Below are positions 1-5,968 of a stretch of DNA of 19,324 nucleotides, piece by piece. Position numbers and translations under genes: made by a program. This DNA is from Candidatus Iainarchaeum sp. Its GTDB lineage: Archaea; Iainarchaeota; Iainarchaeia; Iainarchaeales; GCA-2688035. The number at the start of each line of letters is the position of its first letter. The stretch's first letter is position 1. The stretch is from positions 1 through 19,324 of the forward strand of contig JAFCCZ010000028.1 of NCBI GenBank assembly GCA_017609945.1, written 5' to 3'. Below the pieces are notes generated by a model, which saw nothing but the letters and a program-made list of their open reading frames with translations, was not told where the DNA came from and did no database searches.

Positions 1-383
1 TTTCTGAGGAGATTGACGGGGAGCTGGCTGAAAAGATCGGGAAGGCAATGGTTTGCTTCCTGAACTGCAAAAAGGTGGTTGTGGGAAGAAGCAGGGAAAA
101 GGAAGCCGGGAAAGTTGCCAGAGCAATAATTAGGGGCCTGGTTGCACAGGGAGCGAGGGTAAAAGAGCTGGGCGAAGCAGAAATTGTAACCTTGTACAAG
201 GAAATGGGAATTGGTGGAGCTGCCGCCGGGGCCATGGTAAGCGCGGAAAAGTCAGTTGTGACAATTGAAATACTGAAAAAGAACGCAGAGCCCTTAAACG
301 AGGAAAACGGGCTGAAGGAAATCAGGGCTCTCGTTGAAAAGGGGCTTTTTACAGAGTGCGAAGAGAAAGGCGAAGTGGAGTAA
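1..383 (+). CDS. Degenerate stand-alone domain I of an alpha-D-phosphohexomutase, 5'-partial
   Basis: The open frame enters from the left edge (in frame from base 3) and ends with TAA at 381-383, so the true start is outside the window. The protein matches the first domain of phosphomannomutase/phosphoglucomutase: an EEIDGELAEKIGKA helix, the strand VVVGR, a GLVAQGARVKELG segment, and a C-terminal NAEPLNEENGLKEI helix. The residues that define the enzyme are gone. The RDxR motif reads RSRE, and the catalytic-serine loop (family TASHNP) reads VSAEKS. No room remains for domains II-IV, because the convergent intact homologue ends at 407. I infer a catalytically dead fragment: a pseudogene remnant or a repurposed single domain. 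The frame is clean and the composition is protein-like, so expression is possible. I am confident of the homology and unsure of any function. Confidence 0.7.
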   Translation, partial: SEEIDGELAEKIGKAMVCFLNCKKVVVGRSREKEAGKVARAIIRGLVAQGARVKELGEAEIVTLYKEMGIGGAAAGAMVSAEKSVVTIEILKKNAEPLNEENGLKEIRALVEKGLFTECEEKGEVE

Positions 384-406
384 TCCAGCGCTAACTCCCG
401 ATTCAA

Positions 407-1795
407 TCAACCGTTTTTCCAGTTCTTGCCTATTTCGGGAAAAGTCTCTAACTCCTTTCTGACCAATTGCTCAAGCTCGCTAAGCCTGTCTTTTGTTTTT
501 GCTTCAAAGCCAATTACCATAACCGGCAGGTTGCTGCTTGCTCTCACCAAAAACCAGCTGTCTGGAAAAACCACACGGGCACCGTCAATGTCAATTACGT
601 TCTCATACTTGCCCTTCAGGTGCGCAACAACCTTCTTCAAAACCTCATACTTTGTTTCATCGGCACAGGGGGCGTGAATAACAGGGCTTGAATAGTATTT
701 TGGAACTGTTTCCATTATCTCGGAAAGTTTTTTGCCCTGCTTGCTTATATACTCCAAAAACTTTGCGGCGGCAAAGCAGGCATCGTCAAATCCATACCAA
801 TCCTTCACAAAGAATATGTGGCCAGATCGCTCGCCCCCAAGACCGGCTTTTGCCTCATAAATCTTTTGCTTAATATAACTGTGCCCGGTCTTTGCCATAA
901 CAGGGATGCCACCGTGCGCCTCAATGTCCTGTGCCAAAGACTGGCTGCACTTTACGTCAAAAACAATCTTGCTTTTTGGAAAACTCTCAAGCAAGTTCCT
1001 TGAAAGCAAGATCAGCATTCGGTCGGGATAGATTATCTGTCCCTTTTCATCAACAGAACCGATCCTGTCGCCGTCGGCATCAAAAGCCAGTCCAAGATCT
1101 GCTTTCTCCGCCACAACCTTTTCACCAAGCTCCTGCAGCATTGCGTCAACACTTGGGTTTGCAATCCCGTGAGGGTAACTGTCATCAACTTCACAATACA
1201 ACTCAATTACTTCGCAGCCAATAGCCCTCAAAACCTTTGGCGCAATTGGGCCGGCAATGCCGTTCCTGCAATTTACCACTACCTTTAATTTGCCCTCAAG
1301 CTTTGCCTTCTCCGCAATCTCTTGAACGTACTCTTCCTCAATACTCTTCTCTTCAGCCTGGCCACTGCCAGAAACAAAGTCCTCGCTCTCAATTGTTTTG
1401 TACAATTTTTCAATGTCCTCCGGCAAAAAAGTGCTGCTGCGGTCGCAGCCGAGCTTTAGGCCACTCCAGCCGTTTGGGTTGTGGGAAGCGGTAATCATTG
1501 CAATTCCCTTCACACCCCACTTCCACTGGGCAAAATAGGACATAGGGGTTGTAACCCTTCCAATATCCACAACATTAATTCCGCTTGAGGTCAGGCCGTT
1601 AACCAAGGCTTTCTGCAATTGGGGGTTGTAAGGGCGGGCATCCATTCCAACAATACATTTATCTACGCCCTTGTCTGCAAGAATTTTTGCAAAACCCTTT
1701 CCAATAAAACCAATGCTCTCCTCATTCAATTCATTGTCATTTACCTGGCCCCTAAGGTCATAGGCCCTAAACATTGTTTTCTCCAATTTGACCAT
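407..1795 (-). CDS. Phosphomannomutase/phosphoglucomutase (alpha-D-phosphohexomutase family)
   Basis: A cytoplasmic enzyme interconverting hexose 6- and 1-phosphates, which feeds nucleotide-sugar and glycan synthesis. About 462 residues from the ATG at 1795, a normal length for the four-domain family. Visible landmarks are the N-terminal FRAYDLRG, the catalytic phosphoserine loop TASHNP (Ser about 104), the metal-binding loop DADGDR (about 239-244), the sugar-specificity loop GERSGH (about 321-326) and the C-terminal phosphate-binding RASSNLP. The frame extends to a GTG at 1804. I chose ATG 1795 because a G-rich SD-like GGGGGGTG (1802-1809) lies 6 nt upstream of it. Substrate preference (mannose or glucose) cannot be told from sequence alone. 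It faces a degenerate single-domain relative at 1-383. Glycosyl-related genes nearby fit a role in surface glycan supply, which is inference. Confidence 0.93.
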   Translation of the reverse strand: MVKLEKTMFRAYDLRGQVNDNELNEESIGFIGKGFAKILADKGVDKCIVGMDARPYNPQLQKALVNGLTSSGINVVDIGRVTTPMSYFAQWKWGVKGIAMITASHNPNGWSGLKLGCDRSSTFLPEDIEKLYKTIESEDFVSGSGQAEEKSIEEEYVQEIAEKAKLEGKLKVVVNCRNGIAGPIAPKVLRAIGCEVIELYCEVDDSYPHGIANPSVDAMLQELGEKVVAEKADLGLAFDADGDRIGSVDEKGQIIYPDRMLILLSRNLLESFPKSKIVFDVKCSQSLAQDIEAHGGIPVMAKTGHSYIKQKIYEAKAGLGGERSGHIFFVKDWYGFDDACFAAAKFLEYISKQGKKLSEIMETVPKYYSSPVIHAPCADETKYEVLKKVVAHLKGKYENVIDIDGARVVFPDSWFLVRASSNLPVMVIGFEAKTKDRLSELEQLVRKELETFPEIGKNWKNG

Positions 1796-1801
1796 TCCAC
1801 A

Positions 1802-1859
1802 CACCCCCCAAAAAAAAATTAAATTTTCAATTTAATAGAGATGGAAAACATAAATATAG
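1802..1859 (-). promoter_or_regulatory. Putative promoter and SD of the phosphohexomutase gene
   Basis: Read on the minus strand, a TATA-like TATATTTAT lies at about 1859-1850. It is followed by an AT-rich stretch with a nine-T run and then GGGGGGTG (1809-1802), 6 nt before the ATG at 1795. This layout implies a leader of about 30 nt with an unusually G-rich SD. The positions are seen in the sequence; function is inferred. Confidence 0.4.
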
Positions 1860-1918
1860 GTATTGGTACATTCCCCCAAAAATAAAGAAGAAGCCAATGC
1901 AAACCCCAATTAATCTCC

Positions 1919-2944
1919 TTAAACCAGCTCTCGCTTGAACTTCTCCAGCTCAATTCTTGCGAGGAGGAATGCAAGAACCGACTCCGCGCCCTGGTTCAGG
2001 TTCACGCCCTCCTTTCCCAGGCCGTCAAAGCATGCGCCAGTGGACTCGTGGTAAATTGGCTTTCCAAGCATGTTTTTTCCCAGAAACCACTCAAAGGAAA
2101 GAAGGGCCTTGTCCAGGAAATCCCTGTTGTGGGTTGCTTTGAAAGCCGCGATATAGCACTCAACCATGCAGCCGGCGTCAACAGGCTGCTGGTCAAAAAA
2201 CGCGCGCCTGCGCCCCTTCTTCAGCCAGCCCCTCTGGCCAATCGGAACAAGCATTCCGTTGAGCAGGGTTTTTTCCTCAAGAAAGGAAAGGGATGAGAGG
2301 GCAACGTCAAGAAAGCGCTCACTCTTGAACATTCTCGCGGCCTCAAAAAGTGATTGCGGAAGCCTTGCATTAGAATAAGTTAGGTGTGGCTCAAACCATC
2401 TCCAGCGCCTTGAAGAGGAATTGTTGAAAGAGTTAGCAAGGCTTGAGGCAAGCTTCTTTGCAGGGCGCTTCCAGCCATCCGCAATGGCCGCACAACCCAA
2501 AAGTGAAAAAGAGGTTGCCCTGAGAGAGCCTGGTTCACTAAGGCAGGGTTTTGCCCTCTGCAGAATTTTTCGGCAGCCCTTTTTTATTTCCTTGGAGGCA
2601 CCCCTTGACTTGGCTGCAACAGCGCAGGCCCAAAACGCCCTGCCAAAGGAGTCCGGCGAGTGCTGCAGGTTCATTGGCTCTTGCCTTGAGGAATAGAAGC
2701 ACTGGAAATTCCCGTTGGGAACCTGGGACTGCTCGATGAACTTAAAATAGTTCAGTGCAAGGTCCTGAATCTTTTTGCTCTCACGCAACTCGTTTAGCTT
2801 TAACGCAACAATTAGGGCGCGGCTGTTGTCGTCCAAAGTGTAGCCAGTTCTCTTATCGGGTTTTGAGAAAATGCTGTGCTGGACCATTGCAAAAGAATCT
2901 GCCATCCTTTCCAAGTGGGATGTTTTGATTCTGGGAAGAGACAT
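1919..2944 (-). CDS. (alpha/alpha)6-toroid-like protein related to the C-terminal module of fused GT4 glycosyltransferases
   Basis: 341 residues from ATG 2944. The open frame runs upstream to 3130, but that part overlaps the divergent kinase gene and looks non-coding, and a GTGGTG SD-like element lies 6 nt before 2944. The start HLERMADSFAMVQHSIF followed by GYTLDDNSRALIVAL is, from memory, characteristic of an all-helical toroid domain. In many bacteria that domain is the C-terminal half of a protein whose N-terminal half is a GT4 enzyme beginning FxGTxPPRxCGIATF. The rest is alternating helices with Trp, Phe and Arg (RRWRWFEPHLTYSNARLPQS; LNQGAESVLAFLLARIELEK), as expected for a helical toroid. 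No signal peptide or membrane segment is visible. Likely a glycan-handling protein; catalytic activity is unproven. Its presumed partner type is encoded at 17893-19053. Confidence 0.6.
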   Translation of the reverse strand: MSLPRIKTSHLERMADSFAMVQHSIFSKPDKRTGYTLDDNSRALIVALKLNELRESKKIQDLALNYFKFIEQSQVPNGNFQCFYSSRQEPMNLQHSPDSFGRAFWACAVAAKSRGASKEIKKGCRKILQRAKPCLSEPGSLRATSFSLLGCAAIADGWKRPAKKLASSLANSFNNSSSRRWRWFEPHLTYSNARLPQSLFEAARMFKSERFLDVALSSLSFLEEKTLLNGMLVPIGQRGWLKKGRRRAFFDQQPVDAGCMVECYIAAFKATHNRDFLDKALLSFEWFLGKNMLGKPIYHESTGACFDGLGKEGVNLNQGAESVLAFLLARIELEKFKRELV

Positions 2945-2976
2945 CAACGCACCACTACAAATAGGAAAAGAAACAA

Positions 2977-2987
2977 TTATTAAATAA
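2977..2987. promoter_or_regulatory. Shared bidirectional TATA element
   Basis: TTATTAAATAA is nearly symmetrical, lies between two divergent genes, and is the only good TATA-like box in the 67-bp gap. Its centre is about 28-30 nt before the ATG at 3012, which implies leaderless plus-strand mRNA. It is about 38 nt from the ATG at 2944, which leaves a short leader containing the GTGGTG SD-like element. The spacing is seen; shared use is inferred. Confidence 0.45.
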
Positions 2988-3011
2988 GAAAGGTTTAGAT
3001 TATCTGATTGA

Positions 3012-3938
3012 ATGTTTGACGTTGTAAGCATTGGGAACGCAACCCAGGACGTTTTCATTGAGGTTCCGGGAAGAAAGCAAAAGGGCTGCATTTTGCTTCC
3101 GTGCGGAAGCAAGCAGGAAGTGAAAAGCATCTTCTACGCAACGGGCGGGGGCGCAACAAATTCAGCAGTTGCCTTTTCACGGCTTGGGCTTAGAACCGCA
3201 ATTCTGGCAGCGCTTGGAAGGGACGAAACTGCGGAGACCATCTTGAAAGAGCTTAGGCGAGAAAAAATTGATGTCTCGCTGATTGTAAGGCTTCCAAAGT
3301 TCAACACGGCCTACAGCGCAATAGTTACCGGGAAGGGGTACGACAGAATAATTTTTACCTACGGCGGGGCCACAACACACTTGAAGAAAGAAAGCCACAT
3401 TAGTTGGGGAAAGCTTGGGAAGACCAAGTGGTTTTATGTAAGCAGCTTTCACAGCAAGCCGTCGCTGCTAAGGAAGATTTTCTCATTTGCAAAGAAGAAG
3501 GGAGTAAAGATTGCGTGGAACCCTGGAAAGAGCGAGATAGCGCAGGGCTTGAAGAAGTTGGGGCCATTGCTAAGGAAGGCTGACATTGTTTTCCTGAACG
3601 GTGAGGAGGCAAAACTGCTGACCAAAAGGAAAGGCATTGCAGACGGCCTCAGGGCATTACAGAGGTTTGGGCCAACTGGAGTGATAACGCTCGGGGCAAA
3701 GGGAAGCAGGGCATTTGACGGGAAGAAAATTTACAGGGGAAAGGCAAGAAAGGTAAGGGTAAAGGATTCAACAGGGGCAGGGGACGCTTTCAACTCAGGG
3801 TTCCTTGCTGCAATAATTTGGGGCAAGGGAATTGAGAAGGCACTGAGGCTTGGAGCAAAGAATGCCGAGGCAGTGCTGGTTGAAATCGGGGCAAAAAACA
3901 ATTTACTTACTAAAAAAAGAGCGAAGAAGTATACATAA
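3012..3938 (+). CDS. PfkB/ribokinase-family carbohydrate kinase
   Basis: 308 residues, normal for ribokinase-like sugar or nucleoside kinases, which transfer the gamma-phosphate of a nucleotide to a sugar hydroxyl. The N-terminal strand FDVVSIGNATQDVFIEV leads to the GG-motif region GGGATNSAVAFSRLG (PfkB signature 1 region). The strong signature-2 motif DSTGAGDAFNSGFLA is near the C-terminus, with the catalytic base at about Asp258 and the anion hole in GAGD. A Gly-rich ATGGGATNS loop would bind the substrate. No SD is visible. The start is set by the TATA element about 28 nt upstream, consistent with a leaderless transcript. The substrate cannot be assigned; family members phosphorylate fructose, ribose, fructose-6-phosphate or nucleosides. 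It is divergent from the toroid-like gene and is followed by a convergent gene. Confidence 0.88.
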   Translation: MFDVVSIGNATQDVFIEVPGRKQKGCILLPCGSKQEVKSIFYATGGGATNSAVAFSRLGLRTAILAALGRDETAETILKELRREKIDVSLIVRLPKFNTAYSAIVTGKGYDRIIFTYGGATTHLKKESHISWGKLGKTKWFYVSSFHSKPSLLRKIFSFAKKKGVKIAWNPGKSEIAQGLKKLGPLLRKADIVFLNGEEAKLLTKRKGIADGLRALQRFGPTGVITLGAKGSRAFDGKKIYRGKARKVRVKDSTGAGDAFNSGFLAAIIWGKGIEKALRLGAKNAEAVLVEIGAKNNLLTKKRAKKYT

Positions 3939-3982
3939 CTTATTGTTTTGCAGCGCCCCATAACTGCACAAATTGCCTGCGG

Positions 3983-4579
3983 TTACACAAACTGCTCGTA
4001 GGTTGAGTGGTTGAACTTGTAGAGCAGGCGCTTTATTTTTGCCTCTCCAAAAGAGTACTTCTGCAAAACGTCCTCTCGCTCGCCGGTAAACTCGTTGAAA
4101 TCGTGGCGCTGGCTTGGGTCAAGCAAAGTAAAGTCCTTCTTTGACTCTGTGACAACAACTGCGTGGGTTTTGAGACTGTCCAGTTCGCACACCAGAATCG
4201 CTGCGTTCTCGTCGCCAAGCGCGAGAAGAAGGGAGCACAGGAAAACAGCCAAATCTTCATCATCTGAAACGCGCGCCGAGAAAATCTCCTTTGGGGAAAG
4301 CCAGTAGTTGAGATTAAGGCCAGGGTCAACAAACTTTATCTCACTGGTTACAAATTCAAATACCTTTTTTGCGGTTTCGCGGTAATCCCTCTCAAAAGTG
4401 TAGTTTTCGGGCTTTAAGTCTGTTAGGATGGACTGAATTGTGAGGTCCTCACCATTAACCAGGCCCTTTATTTCACCAATTGTGCGCTTCTCATGGTCAT
4501 TAATCAAGTCGCTGTACTTCTGGAGAAGCATCCTGTAAAGCTTCAGCTGAAGCTCTTTCCTGCCCTCTGGTGACGCCAT
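3983..4579 (-). CDS. Transglutaminase-like fold protein lacking the catalytic Cys
   Basis: 198 residues. The central part resembles the transglutaminase/cysteine-protease-like core of archaeal proteins. SPKEIFSARVSDDEDLAVFLCSLLLALG (residues about 95-122, where the family has a GDCEDxA-type helix start) leads to THAVVV (His139) and LDPSQ (Asp154), which would be the triad His and Asp. The nucleophile position is Asp107 (GAT) instead of Cys (TGC/TGT), which needs two base changes, so a single sequencing error is unlikely. Cys115 lies one helical turn or more further on and is not in the usual place. No signal peptide or membrane segment is visible, so it is probably cytoplasmic. An N-terminal helical region (1-60) has no recognised motif. 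It is divergent from the pilin cluster. A TATA-like CTTTAAAG lies about 27 nt upstream. Probably a binding or structural derivative of the fold. Confidence 0.6.
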   Translation of the reverse strand: MASPEGRKELQLKLYRMLLQKYSDLINDHEKRTIGEIKGLVNGEDLTIQSILTDLKPENYTFERDYRETAKKVFEFVTSEIKFVDPGLNLNYWLSPKEIFSARVSDDEDLAVFLCSLLLALGDENAAILVCELDSLKTHAVVVTESKKDFTLLDPSQRHDFNEFTGEREDVLQKYSFGEAKIKRLLYKFNHSTYEQFV

Positions 4580-4624
4580 TTATACTAAATAGGCTGAAAA
4601 TTGCTTTAAAGATATGTATTTGAC

Positions 4625-4645
4625 AAGGCAGGCCAGTACTGCCTT
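4625..4645. promoter_or_regulatory. Inverted repeat upstream of the pilin cluster (candidate operator)
   Basis: AAGGCAG (4625-4631) and CTGCCTT (4639-4645) form a perfect 7-bp inverted repeat with a 7-bp centre. It lies about 40 bp upstream of the pilin TATA box and just beyond the divergent promoter. This is the size and spacing expected for a dimeric helix-turn-helix regulator site. It is seen in the sequence; the role is inferred. Confidence 0.35.
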
Positions 4646-4683
4646 AAAACGAATTAATTGGCACTTGGAGTGTTTGGAAAATC

Positions 4684-4691
4684 TTTTATAT
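4684..4691 (+). promoter_or_regulatory. TATA box of the pilin cluster
   Basis: TTTTATAT is centred about 28 nt before the ATG at 4716, the spacing of a leaderless archaeal transcript. No SD-like sequence precedes the ATG. The element supports 4716 over the upstream in-frame ATG at 4614. Confidence 0.5.
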
Positions 4692-4715
4692 GCAGAAGCG
4701 CTATCTATTAAAAGA

Positions 4716-5120
4716 ATGGACAGCAAAAGAGCGCAGGTTGCAACAGAGTACATGATAATGCTTGGAGTGCTTTTGACAGTGGTGGCCGGGCTGGCCGGCT
4801 ATTCGCTGGTCATGTACTCTGAAACTGTTTCACTTAACCAAACAAAGGACGCGCTAAGAGACCTAAAGACAGCGGTTAACAGGGTTTACGATTTGGGAGA
4901 GGGAAACAGCAAAATAGTGGAAATTTATTTCCCAAGTGGGGTAACCGAAGCAAGAATTTTTGGAAAGGCAATCTACGTTACCTCAACGAGTTTTGGTTCA
5001 AGCGTTCAGGAACTTGTGGAAACAGATGCAAACGTTCATGGAATCCTGCCCATTACGCAGGGAATACACTACATTGAAGTGAGGGGTGTTGACGGAAATG
5101 TGAGCATTTCCGAAACATAG
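4716..5120 (+). CDS. Class III signal-peptide prepilin (small pilin 1)
   Basis: 134 residues from ATG 4716. The frame is open back to 4614, but the added residues are not signal-like and the TATA spacing picks 4716. The N-terminus MDSKRAQVATEYMIMLG has the archaeal class III layout: a short basic leader, predicted prepilin-peptidase cleavage before Gln, Glu at +5, then a hydrophobic stretch VLLTVVAGLAGYSLV that would form the pilus core helix. The globular part (IVEIYFPSGVTEARIF, then a GIHYIEVRGVDGNVSI ending) is beta-rich and has the look of archaeal adhesion-type pilins. After processing it should be inserted in the membrane and drawn into a pilus by the ATPase and platform encoded at 12593-16034. 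First gene of the cluster; the next starts 13 nt downstream. Probably a minor pilin. Confidence 0.82.
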   Translation: MDSKRAQVATEYMIMLGVLLTVVAGLAGYSLVMYSETVSLNQTKDALRDLKTAVNRVYDLGEGNSKIVEIYFPSGVTEARIFGKAIYVTSTSFGSSVQELVETDANVHGILPITQGIHYIEVRGVDGNVSISET

Positions 5121-5133
5121 GATTTGATATTGT

Positions 5134-5496
5134 ATGAAGGGCCAGATTTCACTTGAAACACTTATGGCAATTGGAGCAATGCTGGTGCTGCTTGTCATGG
5201 TGCTTGCCCACAACTCAAATGTGAAGGGCTCGGCAGAACTGCTCAGTGAAAAATTTGACGAAAACAACAAGTGCCTAAAGCTTGCTTACATAATTAGCGA
5301 GGTATACTCGCAGGGAGAAAACACCAGAATAAGCTTCCAGCTGGAAACAGATGCAAACGTGCTTGCAGCCTACAGGGTAATTGAAATAAACCAACAGCAT
5401 TGCGGATTCCTTGCAAACGCAGAAGACAAGGAACTTTCCAGGGGCAGGATTATTGCAAGCAATTCAAACGGCCAGGTGGTGTTTGAGAGTGCGTAA
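5134..5496 (+). CDS. Class III signal-peptide prepilin (small pilin 2)
   Basis: 120 residues. The N-terminus MKGQISLETLMAIG is a textbook archaeal class III signal: cleavage is expected between Gly3 and Gln4, Glu is at +5, and the hydrophobic helix is AMLVLLVMVLA. The mature part has two Cys (in NNKCLKLAYI and QQHCGF) that could form a disulfide outside the cell, and a strand-rich end NGQVVFES. It starts 13 nt after pilin 1, and its end overlaps the start of pilin 3, which supports co-transcription. No clear SD precedes the ATG. It shares a 19-bp exact sequence, encoding ETDANV, with pilin 1. Probably a minor pilin or assembly-priming subunit. Confidence 0.82.
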   Translation: MKGQISLETLMAIGAMLVLLVMVLAHNSNVKGSAELLSEKFDENNKCLKLAYIISEVYSQGENTRISFQLETDANVLAAYRVIEINQQHCGFLANAEDKELSRGRIIASNSNGQVVFESA

Positions 5497-5968
5497 AACA
5501 GGCCAGATTTCACTTTATGACGTGATGGCCGCGCTGTTTGTGTTCATACTGATATTTGTAACCATGCGGGGCATATGGATTGGGAATGTTGTTTCTGCGG
5601 AAGATACACAGAGCAACAGTGAAATGAGGCTTAAGGCCGCGCAGGCCATTAATAGCATTATCAAAATACGGGGATTTCCAAAGGACTGGGACAGTGGAAA
5701 TGTTCAACTGATCGGACTTGCGAAAAGGGCAAACGTACTAAGTGAAGAAAAGCTGGCTGAATTTGCTGCAATGGAGTACGGCCAGGCCAGAGGCCTGCTA
5801 TTGCTTGGGAATTACGACTTCAACCTGTCAATTGAAGCCTTTGACCCGGCAAACAATGTAAGCATTGGTAAGCCACTGGACGGAAACTCAACAATTGTAA
5901 GCTTGAATAGGACTGTTAAATACAAGGAGGGCGAGGCAAGTGTTGTCTTCAAAGTGTTTAGAGAGTAA
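5489..5968 (+). CDS. Class III prepilin-like protein (small pilin 3) with altered +5 residue
   Basis: 159 residues from GTG 5489. The frame is open further upstream, but AGGTGGTG (5474-5481) is a good SD 7 nt before this GTG, and starting here yields the signal VRKTGQISLYDVMAALFVF. Gln follows Gly as in the other pilins, but the position normally held by Glu (+5) is Tyr, with Asp next (QISLYD). The mature part includes GFPKDWDSGNVQLIGLAKR, then a Lys-rich helix and NYDFNLSIEAFDP, a pattern I associate with archaeal accessory pilins. It overlaps pilin 2 by 8 nt and the following large gene by 29 nt, so translation is probably coupled. Loss of the +5 Glu may mean it caps or primes the filament instead of packing in the shaft (inference). 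Confidence 0.75.
   Translation: MRKTGQISLYDVMAALFVFILIFVTMRGIWIGNVVSAEDTQSNSEMRLKAAQAINSIIKIRGFPKDWDSGNVQLIGLAKRANVLSEEKLAEFAAMEYGQARGLLLLGNYDFNLSIEAFDPANNVSIGKPLDGNSTIVSLNRTVKYKEGEASVVFKVFRE

Noticed and set aside
2945..3130. N-terminal extension of the minus-strand toroid-like protein
   Set aside because: It would overlap the first 119 bases of the divergent kinase and cross the shared TATA element. ATG 2944 has an SD-like GTGGTG.
4614..4715. Upstream ATG of pilin 1
   Set aside because: The extra 34 residues destroy the class III signal layout, and the TATA box at 4684 would lie inside the gene.
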